From positions 372,001 through 436,000 of the forward strand of contig NZ_JAHXDI010000004.1 of assembly GCF_023091865.1 (NCBI RefSeq): a stretch of DNA of 64,000 nucleotides, read 5' to 3'. Below, one piece after another: positions 1 to 7,744 of the stretch (within the stretch, counting starts at the first letter, position 1; each line of letters opens with the position of its first letter). The translations under genes were made by a program, and so were the position numbers. This DNA is from Chromohalobacter moromii (GTDB lineage: Bacteria > Pseudomonadota > Gammaproteobacteria > Pseudomonadales > Halomonadaceae). The notes beneath the pieces were generated by a model. That model had not been told where the DNA came from. It ran no database searches and saw nothing but the letters and a program-made list of their open reading frames with translations.

Positions 1-1008
1 CTCTACGAGAGTTTAGGGGGAGTCATGGAGCAGTCGTTCATCTTCTCGCGTGGTGAGGCGTTCGATACCGCCGTGCTGATGTCGCATGTCTGGGCGTTGG
101 GCAAAAACATGTTGATGTCCTTGTTGCCGCTGTTCCTCATCGTATCGGTCGTCGCGTTGGTAGCACCGGTCATGCTGGGTGGCTGGCTGATGACGGCGAA
201 GTCGCTGCAGCCACAAGTGTCCAAGCTCAATCCCCTGAAGGGATTGAAGCGCATGTTTTCATCGCAAGCGGTCGCGGAATTGGGCAAAGCCGTTGCCAAG
301 TCGACGCTGGTGGGCGGTGTCGCCGTGAGCTTTCTATGGTGGCATCGCGGCGATCTGCTAGGTCTGATGAGCTTGCCGTTGAGCGAGGCCTTGGCGCGAG
401 GTATGAACCTCGCTGCGCTGTGCCTGGCTTTCTGCGTAGCGACACTCATCGTCGTCGTGTTGATCGATGTGCCTTTCCAGTTATGGAGCTTTACCAAGAA
501 GCTGCGCATGACCAAGGACGAGATCAAGAAAGAGCACAAGGAAACCGAAGGCGACCCTCAGGTGAAGGCCCGCATGCGCGCTCAGCAGCAGTCCATGGCT
601 CGGCGGCGGATGATGGCCAAGGTGCCGGATGCGGATGTCATCGTCACCAATCCCACGCATTATGCCGTGGCGCTGATGTACGAGGGGACTCAGATGGAGG
701 CGCCGCGCGTCGTGGCCAAAGGCTCGGATATGGTGGCCACGCGCATTCGCGAGTTTGGCGAAGCGCATGGCGTGCCCTTGCTGGAGGCGCCGCCGTTAGC
801 GCGTGCTCTGCATCAGCATGTGGACATCGATCAAGAAGTCCCCGCGAATCTGTATACCGCCGTGGCGGAGGTGCTGGCTTGGGCCTACCGCTTGAAACGT
901 GTGCGCGAGGAAGGGGGTGACTGGCCACAAACGCCATATGACCTGCCCGTGCCCGATGAGTTAGACCCGTCTCGGCAAAACGTTGCCGACGCCAAGGACA
1001 CACCATGA
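1..1008 (+). CDS. flhB: FlhB, flagellar type III export switch protein (5' end outside window)
   Basis: Inner-membrane component of the flagellar export gate. It switches substrate specificity from rod/hook to filament proteins after autocleavage. The reading frame is open from base 1, so the N-terminus lies upstream of the window. The visible part has hydrophobic membrane segments, then the conserved KLNPLKGLKRMF stretch, then the charged cytoplasmic linker (KDEIKKEHKETEGDP). The NPTH autocleavage motif is intact in VIVTNPTHYAVAL, encoded near base 655. The stop overlaps the flhA start by 4 bp (ATGA), so the two genes are translationally coupled. Identity is certain from these motifs and from the following flhA. 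Confidence 0.97.
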   Translation, partial: LYESLGGVMEQSFIFSRGEAFDTAVLMSHVWALGKNMLMSLLPLFLIVSVVALVAPVMLGGWLMTAKSLQPQVSKLNPLKGLKRMFSSQAVAELGKAVAKSTLVGGVAVSFLWWHRGDLLGLMSLPLSEALARGMNLAALCLAFCVATLIVVVLIDVPFQLWSFTKKLRMTKDEIKKEHKETEGDPQVKARMRAQQQSMARRRMMAKVPDADVIVTNPTHYAVALMYEGTQMEAPRVVAKGSDMVATRIREFGEAHGVPLLEAPPLARALHQHVDIDQEVPANLYTAVAEVLAWAYRLKRVREEGGDWPQTPYDLPVPDELDPSRQNVADAKDTP

Positions 1009-3089
1009 ATGCGTTGAGTCAGTTATGGGGCCGTCGTGAGTGGCTGAACGACACCCGCTTGAAGGTGCTGGCCGGTCCCTTGCTGATCATCATGATCCTG
1101 AGCATGATGATCCTGCCATTGCCGGCTTTCGTGCTGGACCTTCTTTTTACGTTCAATATCACCCTGGCCGTCATGGTGCTGCTGGTGAGCATGTTCACGC
1201 AGAAGCCGCTCGATTTCGCGGCCTTCCCGGCGGTGCTGTTGTTTTCGACCCTATTGCGGTTGTCGTTGAACGTCGCTTCTACGCGCGTGGTCTTGATGGA
1301 GGGGCACGAAGGCGGCGATGCGGCCGGTAAGGTGATCGAGGCCTTCGGCGCCTTTCTCATCGGGGGTAACTTCGCCGTCGGTTTGGTCGTGTTCATGATC
1401 CTGGTGGTGATCAACTTCATGGTCATCACTAAAGGGGCGGGGCGTATCGCCGAGGTAGGCGCGCGCTTTACGTTGGATGCCATGCCCGGCAAGCAAATGG
1501 CGATCGACGCCGACCTCAATGCCGGCTTGATCGGTGAGGACGAAGCGCGGGCGCGGCGTCAGGAAACCTCTCAGGAAGCCGATTTCTACGGTTCCATGGA
1601 CGGGGCCAGCAAGTTCGTGCGCGGTGATGCCATCGCCGGCATCATCATCATGATGATCAATTTGATCGGCGGTCTGGCGATCGGCATGGCGCAACATAGC
1701 CTGAGCTTTTCCGAAGCTGCCCATACCTATACCTTGCTGACCATCGGCGACGGGCTGGTGGCACAGATTCCGGCGCTGGTGATCTCGACTGCGGCGGGTG
1801 TCACCGTCTCGCGCGTCAACACCGATCAGGATGTCGGTCAGCAACTGATCAGCCAGCTCTTCAACAACCCGCAGGTCCTGATGCTGGCCGCAGGCGTCAT
1901 GGGGCTGCTGGGTCTCGTGCCGGGGATGCCCAACCTGGTCTTCTTGCTGTTTACCGCGTTGCTCGGAGGGTTGGCGTGGTGGATGTGGCGTCGCAACCAG
2001 CAACAAGTCACCGAAGAGGCCTCTCCCCAGACACCGCCTCCTCAGCCCGAAGTGCCGGAGGCGAGCTGGGACGATGTGCAGCTCGTCGATACCCTGGGCC
2101 TCGAAGTCGGCCACCGTTTGATACCGCTCGTCGACCATCGCCAGAAGGGCGAGTTGCTGGGGCGTATCAAGAGCGTGCGCAAGAAATTCGCCCAGGATGT
2201 CGGCTTTTTGCCACCGGTGGTACACATCCGCGACAATCTCGAATTGGGGCCTTCGACCTATATCATCACGCTCAAGGGCGTCGAAGTGGGCCGCGCCGAT
2301 GCGCATCCGGGACAATGGCTGGCCATCGACCCGGGGCAGGTATCGGGCAAGGTGGAAGGTACGCCGACCCAGGATCCCGCCTTCGGGCTGCCCGCCGTAT
2401 GGATCGACGCCGCGCAGCGGGAACGCGCCCAGGTCTACGGCTATACCGTAGTCGACGCGAGTACGGTGGTGGCCACGCATCTCAACCACCTGTTGCATCG
2501 CCACGCCAATGACATGCTGGGGCGCCAGGAAGTACAGCAATTGCTCGACAAGATCGCCGCCGAGAACAAGTCGCTGGTCGAAGACGTGGTGCCCAAGCTG
2601 CTGACCCTGACCGCGATGCAGCGCATCCTACAGAACCTGCTCGCTGAGGAAGTCTCGATTCGCGATATGCGTACCATCCTCGATACGCTGGCCGAGCATG
2701 CGCCACAGCAAGCCGATCCCCATGAGTTGACCGCCATGGTGCGTGTGGCGCTGGGACGCTCGATTACCCAGCAGTGGTTCCCAGGGGACCAGGAGATGCA
2801 TGTCATCGGCTTGGAAGCCAATCTCGAACAAGTTCTCACTCAGGCACTGAGCAATGGCGGTGGCCTGGAGCCTGGACTGGCCGACACCCTCATGGAGCAG
2901 TCGATGGCCGCCGTGGAGCGTCAGGAAGCGCGTGGCGAGCCGACGGTGCTGGTCGTCCAGCACGGTCTGCGTGCCTTGCTGGCCCGCTTCCTACGCCGCC
3001 GCATTACCCATCTAGTGGTGATGTCCAATGCCGAAATCCCCGATGACCGCACCTTGCGTGTCACCGCTACCGTCGGAGCACGTTCATGA
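1005..3089 (+). CDS. flhA: FlhA, flagellar type III export gate protein
   Basis: FlhA forms the nonameric ring of the export gate and docks chaperone-substrate complexes. The protein has 694 residues, the usual family length. The N-terminal half holds about eight membrane helices, including the FHIPEP-type region (RLSLNVASTRVVLMEGHEGG and KFVRGDAIAGI). A linker near residue 340 (EEASPQTPPPQPE) leads to the soluble cytoplasmic domain with LGLEVGHRLIPLVD. The gene overlaps flhB by 4 bp and flhF by 4 bp, so flhB-flhA-flhF is one tightly packed operon. No irregularity is seen. Confidence 0.98.
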   Translation: MNALSQLWGRREWLNDTRLKVLAGPLLIIMILSMMILPLPAFVLDLLFTFNITLAVMVLLVSMFTQKPLDFAAFPAVLLFSTLLRLSLNVASTRVVLMEGHEGGDAAGKVIEAFGAFLIGGNFAVGLVVFMILVVINFMVITKGAGRIAEVGARFTLDAMPGKQMAIDADLNAGLIGEDEARARRQETSQEADFYGSMDGASKFVRGDAIAGIIIMMINLIGGLAIGMAQHSLSFSEAAHTYTLLTIGDGLVAQIPALVISTAAGVTVSRVNTDQDVGQQLISQLFNNPQVLMLAAGVMGLLGLVPGMPNLVFLLFTALLGGLAWWMWRRNQQQVTEEASPQTPPPQPEVPEASWDDVQLVDTLGLEVGHRLIPLVDHRQKGELLGRIKSVRKKFAQDVGFLPPVVHIRDNLELGPSTYIITLKGVEVGRADAHPGQWLAIDPGQVSGKVEGTPTQDPAFGLPAVWIDAAQRERAQVYGYTVVDASTVVATHLNHLLHRHANDMLGRQEVQQLLDKIAAENKSLVEDVVPKLLTLTAMQRILQNLLAEEVSIRDMRTILDTLAEHAPQQADPHELTAMVRVALGRSITQQWFPGDQEMHVIGLEANLEQVLTQALSNGGGLEPGLADTLMEQSMAAVERQEARGEPTVLVVQHGLRALLARFLRRRITHLVVMSNAEIPDDRTLRVTATVGARS

Positions 3090-5287
3090 GCGTGATGCGG
3101 TTTCTCGGTGCCAATAGCCGCGAGGCGATGCGACAGGTACGAGACGCGTTGGGGGATGACGCCCTGATCCTCTCCAACCGGCGCGTGGATGACGGTGTCG
3201 AGGTTGTGGCCGTGGCCGAAGAGGCCCAGTCGTCACTGGTCGAGCAGGCAGAGGACGTCGCCGCGCCCGCGCAGGCTAGTGCTCCTTCAGTCGAGACCTC
3301 GCCCGCGCCGGGGCAAGATCGCCTGTATGCTGAAATGCAGGCCATGCGCGAATTGTTGATGTCGCATATCGCCGAGACACCACGCCCGCGCAGTGCAAGT
3401 CCCGGCGTGCGCGGCGTCTTGCGCCAGCGCTTGATTACTGCCGGCTTCAGCGCCCGTCTGGTACGCGAAATGCTCGAGACGTTGCCCGACGAACTCGCCG
3501 ATGTCGATGCCGATGACCCGCGTTTACTGGCCTGGAGCCGACGTCAACTCGAGACCCGGCTCGCGGTGCTCGATGACGAGGCGACGATGCTCGATGAGGG
3601 CGGTGTGTTCGCCCTGGTGGGGCCGACCGGTGTAGGCAAGACCACGACCACCGCCAAGTTTGCGGCACGTTACGTGATGCGCTTCGGCGGAGACGATGTC
3701 GCCCTGGTGACTACCGACGATTATCGTATCGGTGCGCATGAACAGTTGCGCATCTATGCCCGCTTGCTGGGTGTCGATGTGCATGCCGTGCACCATGAAG
3801 ATGATCTCGAAGACTTGCTATCGCGCCTTGAAGGCAAGCGCATGGTGATCGTCGACACCGTGGGCATGAGTCAGCGCGATCAGCGGGTGACGGGGCAGAT
3901 CGCGCGCCTCGGCGGTGCGGGGCGTCCGGTGCGCCGTCTCTTGCTGCTGAACGCGGCCAGCCACGGCGATACGCTCGAAGAGGTTGTCGAGACCTATCAG
4001 CGAGCCTCGCAGGACGCCGGTGCGCCGCTTTACGGTTGCCTGTTGACCAAGGTCGACGAAGCGCCGCGTCTAGGGGCCGCGCTGGATGTCGTGATGCGCC
4101 ATCGGCTACGCCTTTATTACGTCTTACATGGCCAGCGCGTGCCCGAAGACATTCGCCTGGCCGAAGCGCCAGCGTTATTGGATGAAGCGCTCGCCGTGGG
4201 GCAGGGCTCGCCGTTCACCTTCGATGAAGGCGTACTCACCGAGATGTTGCGGCCCACTGCCTCCGGGCAGGGCCTGCAAGCGCTATCGCGAGATCTCTTG
4301 GCACAGCGCGATCAATTGACGCGGGTGATGGAAACGTTGCAACGCGGCGTACCCGGCGTGGCGTGGCTTGATGCCGCGTGGCACCGTCGTGAGTCGCCAC
4401 GTGCCATACAGCAAGCCTGGCTCGAAGAGCACCTGGCACCGCCGTCGATGATCAAGGCGTGGCATGACGCCGAGGCAACTGGCCTGTTCTGGCCGGGTGG
4501 GAAGCCGCGAGGAATGGATTGGGCGGCGCCGATGCTCCCACTGGACGCCAATGGCGATGTCTTGCCGCTGGCCTGGCCTCTCCATCGTTGGCCGCCGTCC
4601 GACACGCAGCGCCTGACCCTGGCGCGTCGCCATCTGGGCAGTCATTGGCATGTGTTCGCGCGGGTACCCGATGCCGACGTCAGGAAACAGTTGCGCGAGA
4701 CGGATAGCCCCTGGCTAGCACGCACACGAGTGCAGCAGCGCGTCTGGCATGCCGGGGAACGTCTGGCGATCGGCGAGCTGGTCGATCTCGCCGAGCCCTG
4801 TGGCCAGCATACCTGTCGCCTGCGTGGCCGCGCACGACGCGTGACGCTGTCGCGCTTGCCCGTGGCCTTGGCCGAGACCGACGCGGACAGCCTGCAACTG
4901 TGGATTGCGATGAGTCACGACCCCGAGAGCGGGCGTCGGCGGGGCGTCTATCACTGGTTGGGGCATGGGGGCGACGCGCTGGATATCGACATGCGCGCCT
5001 TCGTTTATCGCCAGCTCGAACAGGATGATCTATCGCGTTTGATGCGCACGGCGTGGCAACAGTTGGGCGCATCGGCACCTCTGGATTGCGAACTGCGCGT
5101 CTATCTTGCAGCGCAATTGGCGGCCTTGGCGCTACGGATGGACTTGAGCGAGGATGGCTGGGCGGTGGATGCGCGCCCGGTGGTGAGGCGTCTTGCCGGT
5201 GAGCGCAAGCGACGCAGTCCCGATACCCTGCTGCATGGGTTGTTGCACTTGCTGACGGCGCATGCGGCGCTGTCACAGGCCGCGTGA
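3086..5287 (+). CDS. flhF: FlhF, SRP-type GTPase, with a long extra C-terminal domain
   Basis: FlhF is an SRP/FtsY-type GTPase that places flagella and recruits early basal-body parts. The order is an N-terminal B region (about 1-110), then the NG domain with G1 GPTGVGKTT at 179-187, DTVG at 257-260 and TKVDE at 321-325. The protein has 733 residues, whereas FlhF is usually 400-500. The NG fold should end near residue 385, which leaves about 345 residues (390-733) that I do not recognise. This tail is rich in W, R and L and has no membrane segment. The frame is open throughout with normal codon use, so it is a true extension and not a frameshift. The start overlaps flhA by 4 bp. The gene in the FlhG slot follows after 7 bp. 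Confidence 0.93.
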   Translation: MSVMRFLGANSREAMRQVRDALGDDALILSNRRVDDGVEVVAVAEEAQSSLVEQAEDVAAPAQASAPSVETSPAPGQDRLYAEMQAMRELLMSHIAETPRPRSASPGVRGVLRQRLITAGFSARLVREMLETLPDELADVDADDPRLLAWSRRQLETRLAVLDDEATMLDEGGVFALVGPTGVGKTTTTAKFAARYVMRFGGDDVALVTTDDYRIGAHEQLRIYARLLGVDVHAVHHEDDLEDLLSRLEGKRMVIVDTVGMSQRDQRVTGQIARLGGAGRPVRRLLLLNAASHGDTLEEVVETYQRASQDAGAPLYGCLLTKVDEAPRLGAALDVVMRHRLRLYYVLHGQRVPEDIRLAEAPALLDEALAVGQGSPFTFDEGVLTEMLRPTASGQGLQALSRDLLAQRDQLTRVMETLQRGVPGVAWLDAAWHRRESPRAIQQAWLEEHLAPPSMIKAWHDAEATGLFWPGGKPRGMDWAAPMLPLDANGDVLPLAWPLHRWPPSDTQRLTLARRHLGSHWHVFARVPDADVRKQLRETDSPWLARTRVQQRVWHAGERLAIGELVDLAEPCGQHTCRLRGRARRVTLSRLPVALAETDADSLQLWIAMSHDPESGRRRGVYHWLGHGGDALDIDMRAFVYRQLEQDDLSRLMRTAWQQLGASAPLDCELRVYLAAQLAALALRMDLSEDGWAVDARPVVRRLAGERKRRSPDTLLHGLLHLLTAHAALSQAA

Positions 5288-5294
5288 GGTGACG

Positions 5295-5732
5295 ATGAAC
5301 GATCAAGCGGCAGGATTGCGCGCCTATGCGAGCCAGCGACGCGACAAAGCGGCGCTGGTGACGATCGGCCATCCGTCGCCTCAGGCGGTGACGGCGATCT
5401 GCGAACGCCTTGCGTCACTCAGCGGTCTTGCCTGGGAGACCTTGCCGCTGGCCGTCGGTGATGTGACTGCCACCCAGCGTTCTTCGCCGCATTGGGGCAT
5501 CTGGGTCGCCTCCGGTGCGGAAGGCTTACAGCGCGCCTATCGCGAACTCAAACAATGGTCGCAGCGCGAACGTCTGCCACGTTTATTGGTGATACGCGAT
5601 CCGGCCAGCGCGGGCGATATGCCGCTTGGCAACTTGGTGGATACGGCGCGCCGCTTCCTGGCGGTCGAGCTTGTCGTCGACCCCGCCGAGTGGCTGGCGC
5701 AGACGCTACCGTCAAGCGAGCGTCGGTCGTGA
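5295..5732 (+). CDS. Small FlhG-like protein: DQAxGLR activator motif without MinD ATPase
   Basis: This 145-residue protein sits exactly where flhG (fleN) normally lies, between flhF and the fliA side of the operon. Its N-terminus reads MNDQAAGLR. The DQAxGLR motif is the helix by which FlhG proteins contact FlhF and stimulate its GTPase. The rest shows no Walker A (GKGGVGKT) or other MinD motifs, and length excludes a MinD fold (about 260 residues). Start chosen at ATG 5295 because GAGGTGACG stands just before it. An in-frame ATG at 5262 lies inside flhF. The stop overlaps the flhE GTG start (GTGA at 5729-5732). Function by motif and position: FlhF activator or partner; this is inference. 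Confidence 0.7.
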   Translation: MNDQAAGLRAYASQRRDKAALVTIGHPSPQAVTAICERLASLSGLAWETLPLAVGDVTATQRSSPHWGIWVASGAEGLQRAYRELKQWSQRERLPRLLVIRDPASAGDMPLGNLVDTARRFLAVELVVDPAEWLAQTLPSSERRS

Positions 5733-6160
5733 AGTCTCTTGGCTGCGTCCTGGCTTTGTGGGCGGCGTTAGGCGCCACGCTGAGCATGGCGCCATTCGCG
5801 AAAGCCGTCGAGGCCGGCAGTTGGGCGGTGACGTTGCCGCGTGGGCCGCTACTGACGACGCCGGGGCGTGACGAGCGAACGGCGCCCCTGCGTCCGCCTG
5901 AGGCTCATACGGTCGGCGATGGCCATATCACGCGGGTGTCCTGGCGTTACGTCACGAAGAGACCGAGCGATGTGCGGGCGTGGCTGTGTCATCCGCGTCG
6001 TTGTGTCGAACTGGCGACGCGTCGCGGGGGCACGCGGGCTTTGCAAGGCCTTTCCGCGCAAGGGCCTTTTGTCCTGCGCTTTCGGCGTGCCGCCTCGCGG
6101 AACGCGCCGCGCGCGGGTGTACGCATCGAAGACTTGCAACTGATCGTGAATTACCGCTGA
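5729..6160 (+). CDS. flhE: FlhE, periplasmic flagellar protein
   Basis: FlhE is a small periplasmic protein linked to control of proton leak through the export gate in enterobacteria. The gene reads from a GTG at 5729 that overlaps the previous stop, giving 143 residues. The first 30 or so form a signal peptide (hydrophobic LGCVLALWAALGATL, then AKAVEAGSW). The mature part has family hallmarks: GSWAV near the start, VSWRY, VRAWLCHPRRCVEL with a likely disulfide pair, and the C-terminal LIVNYR. The longer open frame upstream overlaps the previous gene and is not used. It is the last gene before a 136 bp gap to fliA. Confidence 0.85.
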   Translation: MKSLGCVLALWAALGATLSMAPFAKAVEAGSWAVTLPRGPLLTTPGRDERTAPLRPPEAHTVGDGHITRVSWRYVTKRPSDVRAWLCHPRRCVELATRRGGTRALQGLSAQGPFVLRFRRAASRNAPRAGVRIEDLQLIVNYR

Positions 6161-6210
6161 GAGAAGGCGGTGTAGACGAATTCGGGAAAAGGCCTATCAA
6201 GCGGGGGTTA

Positions 6211-6236
6211 TTCCGGCCTTGGGTATCGGGCCGGAA
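6211..6236 (+). terminator. Hairpin between flhE and fliA
   Basis: TTCCGGCC (6211-6218) and GGCCGGAA (6229-6236) form a perfect 8-bp stem with a 10-nt loop. No T-run follows, so it may only attenuate transcription. It separates the flh genes from fliA. Confidence 0.35.
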
Positions 6237-6296
6237 GCTCGATAATGTCAGCGGGCGTCGCGTCGAGCGTCGACCCGAACATCCGAGGCGATAGAG

Positions 6297-6995
6297 ATGT
6301 ATACGGCACAGGGCAAAATCGACCAACGCGCACTGCTGGAACAATACATGCCGCTCGTACGGCGTCATGCGCTGGCATTGCAAGTACGCTTACCGGCCAG
6401 TGTCGAACTCGATGATTTGATTCAAGCTGGCATGGTGGGATTACTCGACGCGCTGGAACGCTTCGATACCGCCCAAGGGGCGAGTTTTTCCACTTTCGCC
6501 AATCAGCGCGTGCGCGGCGCGATGATCGATGAACTGCGCAGTCGCGATTGGATGCCACGCAGCGTGCGGCGCAGCGTACGGGCGTTGGATCAGGCGGTGC
6601 ACAGGCTCGAGCAGTCGTTAGGGCGTGCCCCGGACGAGCGCGAAATCGCCAGCTCCCTGGACATGAGCGTCGACGAATATCATCAGCTGCTGCTGGATGC
6701 CAATAACGGCTATCTGCTGGGCTTCGACGAGGTCGTGTCCGAACTCGGCGAACCCCCGGCGGGGGAGACCGCACCGGCGACCCCGCACGACGCCTTGTTG
6801 AAAGGCGATGCGCGGACGCATCTGGTCGAAGCCATCGAGCAATTGCCCGAACGTGAAAAGCTGCTACTAGGGCTGTATTACCAGGAAGAACTCAACCTCA
6901 AGGAAATCGGCGCCGTGCTTGGAGTCAGCGAATCGCGGGTATGCCAATTGCATAGCCAGGCCGTGGCACGTCTCAGAGGGCGGCTCGCAGCCTGA
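6297..6995 (+). CDS. fliA: FliA, RNA polymerase sigma-28 factor
   Basis: Sigma factor for late flagellar genes. The 232-residue length is standard. Region 2 is seen in EQYMPLVRRHALAL and in DDLIQAGMVGLLDALERFD. RVRGAMIDELRSRDW is the strongly conserved FliA stretch. Region 4 ends with the helix-turn-helix LKEIGAVLGVSESRVCQLHSQA. Its partner FlgM is encoded at 51263-51553 (minus strand), and FliA-type promoters (TAAA-N15-GCCGATAA) occur at six places in this window, so both the regulator and its regulon are visible. No clear promoter of its own was recognised in the 136 bp upstream. Confidence 0.97.
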   Translation: MYTAQGKIDQRALLEQYMPLVRRHALALQVRLPASVELDDLIQAGMVGLLDALERFDTAQGASFSTFANQRVRGAMIDELRSRDWMPRSVRRSVRALDQAVHRLEQSLGRAPDEREIASSLDMSVDEYHQLLLDANNGYLLGFDEVVSELGEPPAGETAPATPHDALLKGDARTHLVEAIEQLPEREKLLLGLYYQEELNLKEIGAVLGVSESRVCQLHSQAVARLRGRLAA

Positions 6996-7093
6996 GGTTC
7001 ATCCTTCCTCGTCCACGCTAGTCATGGGTAACGGCCGTAGCATGACCGTCCGTCCGGTTGCGACCATGTGACCTGGCTTCATAAAGCGCCGTG

Positions 7094-7744
7094 TCAGTTC
7101 GTCTCCGCCGCGTCGGCCACCTCCACCAAGGCATCGACCAAACGATCGCCAAGGGTATCCCAAGCCGAGCCCAGCGCCCTTACCAGCGCAGGATAGCCAT
7201 CGTCCTCCAGCGGGCGCTCGATCTCAAAGGATTCGCGCGACAATGTGCGGTCGTTGTCGTCACGGATACGCCACTGGCCGTCGACCACGGCCATGCCGTC
7301 GTCGCGACCCTGGAAACGGTCGACGTCGAGCTGGACATGCAGCGCCGGTGTAGATGCCTCGGAGGATTGACCGCTACGTAGCACGTCGGCGTTGGGCAAG
7401 GCCTGGCTGAGATGCTGGCGCATGCGTTCCTGCAGTTGACGATCAAGTGGTTCGGCCCATAGATGGTGGCGTGCCTGATGGATACGAATGTCATCGAGTT
7501 GCATGACGATGCCATCATCCTTCAGGTAGCTCGCCATGCGTGGCGGCGCGAGCGAGACACTGCCCTTGAAGTCGCTGGCGACGTCGACGTTTTGCGTTTC
7601 ACTGGGGAGCGTATAGCGCGACTCGTCGATGCTTTGTCCGGCACAGCCGACCAGCATCGACATGCACAGTCCCAGCCCGGCGGCGGCGAGAAACCGCACC
7701 GGGCATGTCGGGCGTCGAGTATGAGTGAAGGTCATCTCGGTCAT
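7094..7744 (-). CDS. pqiC: PqiC, outer-membrane lipoprotein of the Pqi lipid-transport system
   Basis: A 216-residue lipoprotein with an N-terminal signal and lipobox (LGLCMSMLVGCAGQ), followed by an ABC-transport-auxiliary type domain. The family works with PqiB to carry lipids between inner and outer membranes. It is the third gene of pqiA-pqiB-pqiC, overlapping pqiB by 4 bp. The C-terminal part contains RDDGMAVVDGQWRI and an acidic end, typical of PqiC/YmbA proteins. The gene converges on fliA, with about 100 bp between the two stop codons and no strong terminator recognised. Confidence 0.9.
   Translation of the reverse strand: MTEMTFTHTRRPTCPVRFLAAAGLGLCMSMLVGCAGQSIDESRYTLPSETQNVDVASDFKGSVSLAPPRMASYLKDDGIVMQLDDIRIHQARHHLWAEPLDRQLQERMRQHLSQALPNADVLRSGQSSEASTPALHVQLDVDRFQGRDDGMAVVDGQWRIRDDNDRTLSRESFEIERPLEDDGYPALVRALGSAWDTLGDRLVDALVEVADAAETN

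Noticed and set aside
5492-5728. Upstream extension of the flhE frame
   Set aside because: It overlaps the FlhG-like gene in another frame. The GTG at 5729 leads straight into a signal peptide and overlaps the previous stop.
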